Source: DTU098 sp964498525 (GTDB taxonomy: Bacteria; Bacillota; Desulfotomaculia; Desulfotomaculales; Pelotomaculaceae). From it: DNA of 64,000 nt. The notes below the pieces were generated by a model. The model was not told the origin of the DNA, ran no database searches, and saw nothing but the letters and a program-made list of their open reading frames with translations. The first letter of the stretch is position 1. Each line of letters opens with the position of its first letter. The stretch covers positions 62,001 through 126,000 of the forward strand of contig CAZCGU010000009.1 in the NCBI GenBank assembly GCA_964498525.1, given 5' to 3'. Position numbers and translations under genes: made by a program. Shown here piece after piece: positions 9,309 to 17,302 of this stretch.

Positions 9309-10658
9309 ATGTACCAAATAACTCCTTTGGAAGCCTGGATTCTGGGCAAGGTTGCCAGGAGGCCGGGGGGGCCGGCCAGGCTGACCCGCTCTTTGATCGA
9401 GGAATACCAGAGCCACAAGCTAAGGGAAACCCTGACCCTGGCCGCCAGGAGCCCTTTTTACCGGCGCCTGCTGGGCCGGGTACGGGCGGAGAAAATCCGC
9501 TCCATTAAAGATATTCAACATATTCCCTTTACAAGCGCCGGGGATCTGGCGCGGAATCCCCTGCAAATGCTCTGTGTTTCCCAGGATTCCATTAACCGGG
9601 TGGTAACCCTGGACAGTTCCGGGACTACCGGGCAACCCAAAAGGGTATTTTTTACAGCCGAAGACCAGGAGCTGACCCGGGATTTTTTTCACTACGGTAT
9701 GTCTACCCTGGTGCAACCCGACGATAAGGTGCTGATCCTGCTGCCCTGTGAATTGCCGGGAAGTGTTGGAGATCTGCTGGCAGACGGTTTGCTGCGCCTG
9801 GGGGCGCTCCCCGTCCGCCACGGCCTGGTGCGGGATCCCCTGGCTGTTCTGGAAATATTGGTAAGGGAGCGGATTGATTCCCTGGTTGGCATTCCAACCC
9901 AGGTATTGTCCCTTGCTTATAGCGAACCGGCTGCTCAGGGGACGGACAAGGTTTGTTTAAAGAACATCCTGCTCAGCACCGACCACGTACCGGCGGCGCT
10001 GGCGAAGCATTTGGAAAGAACCTGGGGCTGCCGGGTTTTTAATCATTACGGAATGACTGAAACAGGCCTGGGCGGCGGTGTTGAATGCGAGGCCCTGGCG
10101 GGCTATCACTTGCGGGAGGCGGACCTGCTGTTTGAAATTGTAGATCCCGGGACCGGCGAGGTTTTGCCAGAGGGAGAGGAAGGGGAAGTAGTTTTTACCA
10201 CCCTTACCCGCGGGGGCATGCCTTTAATCCGTTACCGCACCGGGGACGTTGCCAGGTTTATTTCCGAACCCTGCCCCTGCGGAACGGTTCTAAAGCGGAT
10301 GTCCCCGGTGAAGGACCGGGTTCGGGGCAGAATTGAGCTGGCCGGGGGCGGTTTTCTCAGTATGTCCATGCTGGACGAGGCTATCTTTGCCGTAAAGGAT
10401 ACCATAAACTTCAAGGCAAATCTTTCTTCGTTGCAGGGAAGGGATAGATTGGAAATAATCGTCCAGGGGGCCGGCCGCGCAACGGAAGATCTGCCCGCTT
10501 TAATTGAGCGGGTCTTGCTTTCCATTCCGGTTATCACCGGTAATGTCAAAAAAGGCAATTTAATCCTGGCGCCCGTGCAGTGGGAGCCCCTGAAAGAACT
10601 ATGGCGGCCGCAAAAGAGGATGATCCGGGATCTTCGTGACGGGAACCGGGAGAACTGA
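9309..10658 (+). CDS. PaaK-like AMP-dependent CoA ligase (DVU_1553-like)
   Basis: 449 aa adenylate-forming enzyme. The ATP motif is SSGTTGQPKRV. Later motifs are NHYGMTETG and YRTGDVARF, followed by a small C-terminal domain. It resembles phenylacetate-CoA ligases but is the variant tied to the aldehyde-oxidoreductase cluster. A cysteine pair (CPCGT) lies near the hinge. It starts 6 bp after the radical SAM stop. It may activate the acid formed by the oxidoreductase, or an unknown carboxylate in maturation; the sequence does not decide. Confidence 0.82.
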   Translation: MYQITPLEAWILGKVARRPGGPARLTRSLIEEYQSHKLRETLTLAARSPFYRRLLGRVRAEKIRSIKDIQHIPFTSAGDLARNPLQMLCVSQDSINRVVTLDSSGTTGQPKRVFFTAEDQELTRDFFHYGMSTLVQPDDKVLILLPCELPGSVGDLLADGLLRLGALPVRHGLVRDPLAVLEILVRERIDSLVGIPTQVLSLAYSEPAAQGTDKVCLKNILLSTDHVPAALAKHLERTWGCRVFNHYGMTETGLGGGVECEALAGYHLREADLLFEIVDPGTGEVLPEGEEGEVVFTTLTRGGMPLIRYRTGDVARFISEPCPCGTVLKRMSPVKDRVRGRIELAGGGFLSMSMLDEAIFAVKDTINFKANLSSLQGRDRLEIIVQGAGRATEDLPALIERVLLSIPVITGNVKKGNLILAPVQWEPLKELWRPQKRMIRDLRDGNREN

Positions 10659-10787
10659 GCTTGCCGCCAATAATGACGGCGCTGGGAAATAGCAGCTCCC
10701 GGACAGATTTAGTTATACCTGAAATGTCGTGCCTGCTTCTTGTCCATGCCTGGAAAGGCGTTTGTTATGGAGGAGGTTTAAATAGCA

Positions 10788-11882
10788 GTGGAATTGGATT
10801 TTATGAGAAATTTGCTTACCCAGGGGGAGTCGGGACGGGATGTAGCCCTGGCCACAATTATCCGTACCCTGGGTTCGACTCCGCGCAATACCGGGGCCAA
10901 AATGCAGGTGCTGGCCGACGGAAGAATAATGGGAACCATTGGTGGAGGCAGCAGTGAGGCCGAAGCAAAGCAAAAAGCTCTGGAAGTGCTTCTGGATATT
11001 AAATACCCTAAAAAATTCAGAGTGGATATGACTAACGATATTGCTGCCGGGAATGGAATGGCTTGCGGCGGGGTAATGGATGTTTTTATAGATTTTATCG
11101 GACACGGGGACGTCTATACGAGACAGGTAGTGAGCCAGTATGTCAGTTCCCTGGAGAAAAAGGAGAATCCTTTGCTGGTTACAATAACCGGCGCAGGAGA
11201 GGGGAACAAAGACTTGCTGGGACGGAAAATGGCCTTCCTGCCGCGCAAAAAGGAAGCGGGAGATCTGCTGACAGGGGAGTTGACCGAAAAGGCACGCGAG
11301 CTGTCGGTGCGGGTTCGGGGGGAAAGGGAGCCTAAACTTGAGACTGTATTAACAAGGGATAACAATAGAATTGAATTGTTTTTCGAACCTTCCTTTATTG
11401 TCCCGCACCTGCTGGTTTTGGGGGGCGGCCATATCTCCAGGCCCCTGGTAAATATGGCTTCAATTCTCGGCTATCAAACAACAGTTGTTGACGACCGTCC
11501 GGCTTTCGCCAATAAGGAGCGTTTTGCCCGGGACACCCAGGTTATCTGTCAAGATTTTGGCGGGTACCTGGGAAATTTAAAAGTAAGCCCCAACACCTTT
11601 GTCGTAATTGTTACCCGGGGCCACCAGCACGATCTTGATTGTCTCCGGGAAATAATAAGCAAGCCCGCCGCTTATGCCGGCATGATCGGCAGCGGCAGAA
11701 AAGTACAGGCGATATTGGATCAACTTGAATCGGAAGGAATTTCCCCCGAACAGCTAAAGGAGATTTATACGCCAATCGGTTTGAAGCTAGGGTCCGAGAC
11801 ACCTGAAGAAATAGCGTTATGTATCCTTGCCGAAATAGTCAGCATCTGGCGCGGTGGGGACGCCCATATCAAACGCGGTTAG
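10788..11882 (+). CDS. xdhC: XdhC/CoxI family molybdenum-cofactor maturation protein
   Basis: 364 aa. The N-terminal XdhC domain has TLGSTPRNTGAKM and GTIGGGSSEAEA. The C-terminal Rossmann domain has LGGGHISRPL and VVDDRP, and the C-terminal half has VTRGHQHD and GMIGSGRK. XdhC proteins bind molybdopterin, help add the terminal sulfido ligand, and insert the cofactor into xanthine-dehydrogenase-family enzymes. The client here should be the Mop-type enzyme at the head of the cluster. The GTG start has GGAGGAGG 11 bp upstream. The MocA-like NTP transferase (DVU_1551) often found with this set is not in the window. Confidence 0.9.
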   Translation: MELDFMRNLLTQGESGRDVALATIIRTLGSTPRNTGAKMQVLADGRIMGTIGGGSSEAEAKQKALEVLLDIKYPKKFRVDMTNDIAAGNGMACGGVMDVFIDFIGHGDVYTRQVVSQYVSSLEKKENPLLVTITGAGEGNKDLLGRKMAFLPRKKEAGDLLTGELTEKARELSVRVRGEREPKLETVLTRDNNRIELFFEPSFIVPHLLVLGGGHISRPLVNMASILGYQTTVVDDRPAFANKERFARDTQVICQDFGGYLGNLKVSPNTFVVIVTRGHQHDLDCLREIISKPAAYAGMIGSGRKVQAILDQLESEGISPEQLKEIYTPIGLKLGSETPEEIALCILAEIVSIWRGGDAHIKRG

Positions 11883-12184
11883 GGGTACGGACCTGGACTT
11901 TGCTCACGTTCGGTTATTTTTCCGCGCGCAAACCAGCCCTGCACATATCCCTTTCCGGCTTCCACCGGGAAATTTCTATTTCAGACATCCATGTTAATTT
12001 TTGCCGCGCCGGCAAATGGAAGGCGCCCCGGCCGCCGGTCAGGGATATTTTATTCTTATTGGAACCAATTTTAAGGTTAAGGGTAGAATAGGGTACAACC
12101 TTTAACCGTAAAAAATTACTTTGTTTTTCGTTTTTGATAAAGGGATTTCTCGATAAATGTAGAACTTTAATGATTGAAATTTGT
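11883..12184. other. Intergenic region ahead of the riboswitch
   Basis: No convincing gene. An open frame overlaps the xdhC end and runs to 12091, but its composition and lack of a ribosome site argue against coding. The AT-rich part (12100-12180) must hold the promoter of the riboswitch transcript. TTGATA at 12134 is a possible -35, but no good -10 at proper spacing was found. Confidence 0.4.
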
Positions 12185-12322
12185 TCTCCGAGTCTGGTGG
12201 CCTAAAATGTTAAGCGTTATGGCGCCAGACCGACAGGGTCCATTGGGAAACGAATGGGCCTCCCGTGTGGAAAGGAGCAACTCGTATTTTATTGTATCTG
12301 CCACACGTCAGTGTGGTTTTTT
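12185..12322 (+). promoter_or_regulatory. Moco/Tuco-type riboswitch with transcription terminator
   Basis: The outer stem is CGAGT (12189-12193) with ACTCG (12280-12284). A second stem is GTCTGG with CCAGAC around 12192-12230. The third hairpin pairs GTCCATT with AATGGGC and is followed by the diagnostic CCTCCCGTG...GGAAAGG core (about 12259-12275). This arrangement closely parallels the Escherichia coli moaA leader. Downstream, CCACAC (12301-12306) and GTGTGG (12311-12316) plus six T form a terminator. The same CCACACG can instead pair with CGTGTGG (12264-12270) inside the aptamer core, giving an antiterminator. The predicted logic is OFF when molybdenum or tungsten cofactor is bound. The family call is by eye. 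Confidence 0.75.
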
Positions 12323-12423
12323 GTGTTATATTGCAGCCGCGCCGGATATAAATATAATGGCGGAATCAGTCGGCTGTGTCCCCTGGGCCAGGTAACCCCG
12401 GGGGGATAAGGGGAGGGTGGGTT

Positions 12424-12765
12424 ATGCGCTTAACTAAAAAATACAAGTCGGTTTACTTTAACTGCAATAATGAGTCTTATGAAATGCGTGTATATGCTGT
12501 GAAGGAGAATGAGGAGCAGGCGGAAAGATACGACTTGATGATTTATAAGGATTATAAAAAGGTATCTCTGTTTGTTTACTCCATTGATATGAAAACACAT
12601 CCAAATTACAAAAACAGCTGGCTGGATCCCGAGACTGCCCTGAAATACTTGTTTAGTTTGGCTGTGAACGACATTACAAGCAAGAGAATATACCCCTATG
12701 TCCAGGGGAAATTCATGGGACTGGAGGAAGTCGCTCCCCCCAGGCATCTGTACAAAGTCCAATAA
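12424..12765 (+). CDS. Hypothetical protein downstream of the Moco riboswitch
   Basis: 113 aa from the ATG at 12424, preceded by a purine-rich site (GGGGAGGG). It is soluble, mixed alpha/beta, and rich in Lys, Tyr and Asn. No signal peptide, no membrane segment and no cysteine pair are visible (one Cys, in FNCNNES). I do not recognise the family. Its only known context is a position directly after the cofactor riboswitch terminator and ahead of a molbindin, which ties its expression to cofactor status. Confidence 0.75.
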   Translation: MRLTKKYKSVYFNCNNESYEMRVYAVKENEEQAERYDLMIYKDYKKVSLFVYSIDMKTHPNYKNSWLDPETALKYLFSLAVNDITSKRIYPYVQGKFMGLEEVAPPRHLYKVQ

Positions 12766-12961
12766 GGGGGCCTCATCCCGACGGTGACGAGTATTTTTTT
12801 TACGGTTTAAGAAGCAGTTATTTTGCAATGCAGAATAGTATCCTTTTGCCCTTCCAAGACGCTTGTCTTTTTAGGTTTATTACTGTATTGCCGTATCTTA
12901 GGTGTATAAAATTTACCAAATCAGCAAATTATATTAACACCATTAATTAGGAGGGAAGATC

Positions 12962-13165
12962 ATGGAGTTAAGCGCCAGAAATAATCTCAAGGCCCGCGTT
13001 AAAAACATTAAAACGAATGACGTCAGCGCCGAAGTTATCCTTGATGTGGGGGGACAGGAAATGTGCTCCACTCTTACAGCTGATTCAGTTAAAAGGCTGG
13101 GATTAAGTGTGGGCGACCAGGTCAATGCCCTTGTAAAAGCCAGTTCTGTAATGATTGGCAAGTAA
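12962..13165 (+). CDS. Molbindin (single TOBE/Mop domain molybdate-binding protein)
   Basis: 67 aa. A complete Mop/TOBE domain with the typical SARNNLKARVKNI start, VGGQEMCSTLTADS, and LGLSVGDQVNALVKASSVMIGK end. Such proteins oligomerise and store or buffer molybdate or tungstate in the cytoplasm. The ATG follows TAGGAGGG. A strong terminator follows at 13194-13224. Interchangeable names in the literature make a gene symbol unsafe. Confidence 0.92.
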   Translation: MELSARNNLKARVKNIKTNDVSAEVILDVGGQEMCSTLTADSVKRLGLSVGDQVNALVKASSVMIGK

Positions 13166-13193
13166 AAAAAGCCGGCGACAGTTAATGAGGCAG

Positions 13194-13224
13194 AAAAAGA
13201 GACCGTCATCCGGTCTCTTTTTTT
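13194..13224. terminator. Bidirectional terminator between molbindin and the convergent regulator
   Basis: AAAAAGAGACC (13194-13204) pairs with GGTCTCTTTTT (13212-13222) around a 7-nt loop. The T-run on each strand allows it to serve both the molbindin gene and the minus-strand regulator that ends at 13267. Confidence 0.9.
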
Positions 13225-13266
13225 ATGAGCCCAGTTTCCCTTGGTTTTACCATAATGCGCCGTGGT

Positions 13267-14253
13267 TTACACATCAGCTATGATATTGCCTGTTTCGGCT
13301 AAATCATAATCACCAAGTCCCTCCAGCTCTTTTTTAAATTCATGAGATCGCAAAATCTCCAGCACCGCTTGGAAATAGGGCTTGTCCATATCTTCTTTTT
13401 TCATCACCAGTTCGTACCGTTCCTTTTGTAACGGTACAAAGTCAATCCTGCGGACCTGCAGGGCGGTTTTTTCGTTGCCCAGACCCACATCGGCTTCACC
13501 CCGGGCAACAGTGCTCGCCACGGCCAGGTGGGAGAACACCTCATCTTCGTAGCCGTTTATTTGCCTGCTGTCCAGTCCCAGGCGCCTGATTTGCTCGTCC
13601 AGCAGGACCCGCGTGCCGCAACCTTTTTCCCTATTTATAAAACGCAGCCCGGGGCGGGTTAAATCCTCCCAGTTCTTTATTTCTTTGGGGTTGCCCGGAG
13701 CTACGTAAAACCCTTGCATTCTTTGGGCCAAATGGACAATCAGCGTGGGGATACCGGGAAGCAGTCGGCGCACATAGGGGATATTATAAAGATTTCTTTC
13801 CCCCGCCCAGAGATGCACCGCGGTCATATGGGCCTTGCCCTGGTAAAGGGCTATAAGCCCGTTGAAACTGCCGGCGCTGTGACGCAGGGCCCTTATACCG
13901 CTGGGGTGCCGTTCCAGGTAGCGGGTTATAACATCCAGAATGACGTCCTGTCCGCAAATAACAACTTTCTGCGAGGCGCCGAAATGTTCCTCCAAATTAG
14001 GGGTTTGGGTCAGGGCCTGAATTGGTGTTTGGACCGGGGGAGTGGAGGCGGCGGGATTGGACATGGCCATGGTTTGCTCCATCTTTTTGCCCTGCCTTTT
14101 GTAATCCTCTACATCCTGCAAATCAACTCGAATTTTCCGGCCAATCCGGTAGGCCGGCAGCGCCCCGCGTTTGATTAATTCATAGACGGTATTTTTGGCG
14201 ATTTTAAGGTTGTTTGCCACTTCCTCCGGGGTTAAAGAAACATTCTCCTTCAT
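13267..14253 (-). CDS. HTH regulator with molybdate/tungstate-binding (PBP-like) domain
   Basis: 328 aa from the ATG at 14253, which has GTGGAGGA upstream on the minus strand. The N-terminus is an excisionase-type helix-turn-helix (LTPEEVANNLKIAKNTVYELIKRGALPAYRIGRK, read in two pieces). A Pro/Thr/Gln-rich linker follows. The C-terminal half is a periplasmic-binding-like domain (HSAGSFNGLIALYQGKAH, REKGCGTRVLLDEQIRRLG, GEADVGLGNE). This is the one-component oxyanion sensor type found near mod/tup genes. It probably controls the divergent modA promoter or neighbouring genes. The same domain is fused to MoeA at 27152-29077. Confidence 0.88.
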   Translation of the reverse strand: MKENVSLTPEEVANNLKIAKNTVYELIKRGALPAYRIGRKIRVDLQDVEDYKRQGKKMEQTMAMSNPAASTPPVQTPIQALTQTPNLEEHFGASQKVVICGQDVILDVITRYLERHPSGIRALRHSAGSFNGLIALYQGKAHMTAVHLWAGERNLYNIPYVRRLLPGIPTLIVHLAQRMQGFYVAPGNPKEIKNWEDLTRPGLRFINREKGCGTRVLLDEQIRRLGLDSRQINGYEDEVFSHLAVASTVARGEADVGLGNEKTALQVRRIDFVPLQKERYELVMKKEDMDKPYFQAVLEILRSHEFKKELEGLGDYDLAETGNIIADV

Positions 14254-14647
14254 TTTATTCCTCCACATCTATCTTCGTCCCTCTCATTATTATAACATTT
14301 TCCCACTCTCATGTTCTTTTAAAACGTAAAATTATGTTTTGCACTTTCCAGCCGATTTATGAGCCTTCATTTATTATTGATGGACGCCTGTGCCCCTCTT
14401 TGACGCCGGAATGATTGTTTTGTACAGCTCAGGAAGGCAATAGGATCAATATAGCATAACAAAACGATTCATAGCGTATTATAACATAATATATATATCA
14501 CCGCATCCCACGCCTCTTTTGATTTGTCAGCCGGATAGCCCGGTAATGTCAGTCCCAGCCGGACGCAATCGGAATAAGCGACCTTGTCGCGGCAGCATAA
14601 CTAAAAGACAAAAAACAGACAGGCGTACGAGCCTGGGGATGTTGTCC
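14254..14647. other. Intergenic region between the regulator and the mod promoter
   Basis: Contains no supported gene. AT-rich stretches near 14450-14500 (GCATAAC and TATAACATA repeats) could be regulator sites, but no clean palindrome was found. Confidence 0.4.
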
Positions 14648-14676
14648 TTGACAAACAGAAGGCACTGTTTTAATAT
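14648..14676 (+). promoter_or_regulatory. Sigma-A-type promoter of the mod operon
   Basis: TTGACA at 14648-14653 and TAATAT at 14671-14676 with 17-bp spacing. Transcription would start near 14683, leaving a leader of about 270 nt before modA. Confidence 0.75.
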
Positions 14677-14682
14677 GATTGT

Positions 14683-14955
14683 ATTAATGTTATGTGTAGC
14701 CTTGCCACGTTGCGTTAGGCATTTCTTCGCGGCAAGGGTTTTGCCCGGAAGGCCTGTGGTTGTTTTAGTTTAGTTATGTTGAGCTTTTAAATCAGGCTGG
14801 TTGCCTCTCGTTGTTGCGCGTGTTGTTACAAAAAAGCAGGTGTTGTAAAAAAAACTACATAATTTGCCGCGAGCATGCGGTAAGAAAAAATTCTCATCCG
14901 GAGGCCGTTTCGTTTCCTTAATACCAAGGGCAAAGTTTATTTTTGAGGGGGTAAA
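14683..14955 (+). promoter_or_regulatory. Structured 5' leader of modA
   Basis: About 270 nt of untranslated RNA predicted from the promoter. CCTTGCC near 14700 can pair with GGCAAGG near 14733, and a GGGTTTTGCCC hairpin follows. It lacks the CCTCCCG and GGAAAGG elements of the Moco motif, so a different RNA element or simple spacing is possible. The ribosome site GAGGGGG lies just before modA. Confidence 0.4.
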
Positions 14956-15747
14956 ATGTTGAAAAAGTTTTTGTTGTTGGGACTTATGTTTGTTGTCATG
15001 GCCGTAATGGCCGGGTGCGGAGGCGGTCAGCAACAGTCCGGGGCAAGCCCGGTTGACTTGACTGTGGCTGCGGCGGCCAGTCTTCAAGACGCTGCGGTAG
15101 AACTAAAAGATATTTACGAGCAGCGGCATGCGAATGTTAAGATCACATACAATTTTGCTTCCTCCGGCACCCTCCAGAAGCAAATTGAGGAAGGCGCCCC
15201 CGCCGATTTGTTTGTATCTGCCGGGAAGTCCCAGATGGATGCCCTGTCCGCAAAGGAATTGATCGTGGAATCTACCCGTAAGGATTTGCTGGGGAACGAA
15301 CTGGTTTTGATAGCCGGGCAAGACAGTGATCTTAGCGGTTTTGAGGGCTTGACCGACCCGGGCGTTGTCAGGATTGGCATCGGTGAGCCGGAAACAGTGC
15401 CCGCCGGCAAATATGCCAAGGAAGCTTTAACTTACTTGGATCTCTGGGGTAAAATCGAAACAAAACTTGTTCTAGCCAAGGACGTGCGCCAGGTGCTCAC
15501 CTACGTCGAAACCGGCAATGCGGAAGCGGGCCTTGTTTACCGTTCTGATACGATAGGCAGCGAAAAGATTAAAATCGTTGCCGCCGCGCCGGCCGGATCT
15601 CACAATCCCATCGTTTACCCCATGGCTGTCGTAAAAAGCACCAAATACCAGAAAGAAGCTGAAGACTTGGCTGGTTTTCTGGTCAGCGACGAAGCGGCCC
15701 GGGTTTTTGAAAAATATGGTTTTAAGACGATTGAAAGCAATAGCTAA
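14956..15747 (+). CDS. modA: Molybdate/tungstate ABC transporter substrate-binding lipoprotein
   Basis: 263 aa. The signal peptide ends in the lipobox VMAGC (Cys about 22), so the protein is membrane-anchored outside the cell. The ModA family motifs are AAAASLQDAAVELKDIYE, NFASSGTLQKQIEEGAPADLF, and the hinge VRIGIGEPETVPAGKYAKEAL. It captures molybdate or tungstate for the ModBC genes that follow, with only 3 bp between its stop and modB. Which oxyanion is preferred cannot be read from the sequence. Confidence 0.93.
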   Translation: MLKKFLLLGLMFVVMAVMAGCGGGQQQSGASPVDLTVAAAASLQDAAVELKDIYEQRHANVKITYNFASSGTLQKQIEEGAPADLFVSAGKSQMDALSAKELIVESTRKDLLGNELVLIAGQDSDLSGFEGLTDPGVVRIGIGEPETVPAGKYAKEALTYLDLWGKIETKLVLAKDVRQVLTYVETGNAEAGLVYRSDTIGSEKIKIVAAAPAGSHNPIVYPMAVVKSTKYQKEAEDLAGFLVSDEAARVFEKYGFKTIESNS

Positions 15748-15750
15748 AAC

Positions 15751-16425
15751 ATGTTGTTGACGCAGCTCACTGACTGGTTCCCGGTATTGCTTTCCCTGCG
15801 GGTGGCCTTGATCTCAGTTTTTATTATCAGCGTGCTGGGGCTGCCCCTGGCCAGGCTGATGGCCCGCCGGGAGTTTTACGGCAAAGAGTTTGTGGAAGCC
15901 GCTATAACATTGCCGCTGGTGCTGCCGCCCTCTGTGGTAGGTTACGCCTTGCTGGTGGTGATAGGTAAAAATGGTCTTTTAGGCAAAACCCTGGCCGGAA
16001 TGGGCGTTACGCTGGTTTTTACCTGGTACGCGGTGGTTTTGGCGGCAACCGTGGTAGCTTTTCCGTTGATGTACCAGAGCGCCAAGGCGGCTTTTCAAAG
16101 TGTTGATGTTAATTTGGAGAAGGCTGCCAGAACCCTGGGGGCGGGAGAGGTCAGAATATTTTTCACGGTCACCCTCCCCCTGGCCTGGCCCGGCATTGTC
16201 GCCGGCTTGGTGCTGTCCTTTGCCCGGGCTTTGGGTGAGTTTGGCGCCACCCTGATGGTGGCGGGCAATATCCCGGGTCAGACCCAGACCATACCCACGG
16301 CTATTTATTTCGCAGTGGAATCCGGCAAGAACGAGATGGCCCGGACCCTGGTGGCCATCATTACGGTATTCAGCTTTCTTGTTATATTTTGGGTCAACCG
16401 CTGGACTAAAAAACAGAAGTATTGA
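15751..16425 (+). CDS. modB: Molybdate ABC transporter permease
   Basis: 224 aa with about five membrane helices and the permease EAA-type loop (EKAARTLGAGEVRIFFTVTLP, read across residues about 127-147). FARALGEFGATLMVAGNIPGQTQT is the conserved ModB segment. It starts 3 bp after modA with a poor ribosome site, consistent with coupling. It forms the channel with ModC. Confidence 0.92.
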   Translation: MLLTQLTDWFPVLLSLRVALISVFIISVLGLPLARLMARREFYGKEFVEAAITLPLVLPPSVVGYALLVVIGKNGLLGKTLAGMGVTLVFTWYAVVLAATVVAFPLMYQSAKAAFQSVDVNLEKAARTLGAGEVRIFFTVTLPLAWPGIVAGLVLSFARALGEFGATLMVAGNIPGQTQTIPTAIYFAVESGKNEMARTLVAIITVFSFLVIFWVNRWTKKQKY

Positions 16426-16576
16426 AGCTATAAACATAAAATAATATTCTTGTTCTAAAAGCGTGCGGCATAGCTTGTAAAGAAAGTGTTAAGTATGGCC
16501 GCAAGCGATGTTTGGCGGCGCAGCTTAAGCTCCGGTAATCCGACCATAATTAACGGCATTTGCAGGGGTGATTCAG

Positions 16577-17287
16577 ATGTTGGAAGCTCAATTGACTAAA
16601 AAATTATGGCATTTTAATCTCGATGTTCACTTTAAAGTTAAAAACCAGATTCTTCTCTTGTGGGGGCATTCCGGTTCCGGGAAAACCACTATTCTGCAGC
16701 TTATGGCGGGACTGCTGCAGCCGACTTCCGGGTTTGTTAAAGTTAATGACCGGCTTCTTTATTCGGACGCGGAAAAAATCAATATATCCCCGCAAGCAAG
16801 GAATATCGGCTATTTATTTCAGGAGTACGCCCTTTTTCCCCATATGACGGTGAGACAAAATGTTTTTTACGGCCTGAAATGCAAAAAAAACAAGAAGGAT
16901 GTTCCATTCGTTGATCCCGTGGAACTGCTCAACTCTTTCGGTGTCGGGCACCTCCTGGACCGGTACCCCCGGCAGCTTTCCGGCGGTGAAAAACAAAGGG
17001 TGGCCCTGGCCAGGGCGCTGGCAGTTCGACCCCAGGTGCTATTGCTGGATGAGCCCTTCAGCGCTGTTGACAAAAAAACCAGGGCGGGGCTCCGGAAGGA
17101 GTTAAGGAGATTGCATGAGCAGTGGCAGATACCTTTTATCCTGGTTACCCACGATGAAGAGGACGCCAGTTACCTGGGGGATGAAGTCATCCATCTGGAA
17201 AAGGGCCGGATGAGAGATGCGCCGGCGTCCTTTAACGGTTTCCCCGTGGATTTGCGTACCGACAATATGGCTTGTATTCAAATGTGA
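16577..17287 (+). CDS. modC: Molybdate ABC transporter ATP-binding protein
   Basis: 236 aa from the ATG at 16577 with AGGGGTG about 6 bp upstream. The Walker A is GHSGSGKTT, the signature LSGGEKQR, the Walker B VLLLDEPFSA, and the switch His VTHDEED. It is shorter than typical ModC because the C-terminal TOBE domain is missing. Regulation by cytoplasmic oxyanion may therefore be absent, or taken over by the separate molbindin (inference). It is separated from modB by about 150 bp. Confidence 0.88.
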   Translation: MLEAQLTKKLWHFNLDVHFKVKNQILLLWGHSGSGKTTILQLMAGLLQPTSGFVKVNDRLLYSDAEKINISPQARNIGYLFQEYALFPHMTVRQNVFYGLKCKKNKKDVPFVDPVELLNSFGVGHLLDRYPRQLSGGEKQRVALARALAVRPQVLLLDEPFSAVDKKTRAGLRKELRRLHEQWQIPFILVTHDEEDASYLGDEVIHLEKGRMRDAPASFNGFPVDLRTDNMACIQM

Positions 17288-17302
17288 GGTGAATAATAAA
17301 TT

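Noticed and set aside
11819..12091. 90-codon ORF overlapping the end of xdhC
   Set aside because: No ribosome site, starts inside xdhC, no homology recognised.
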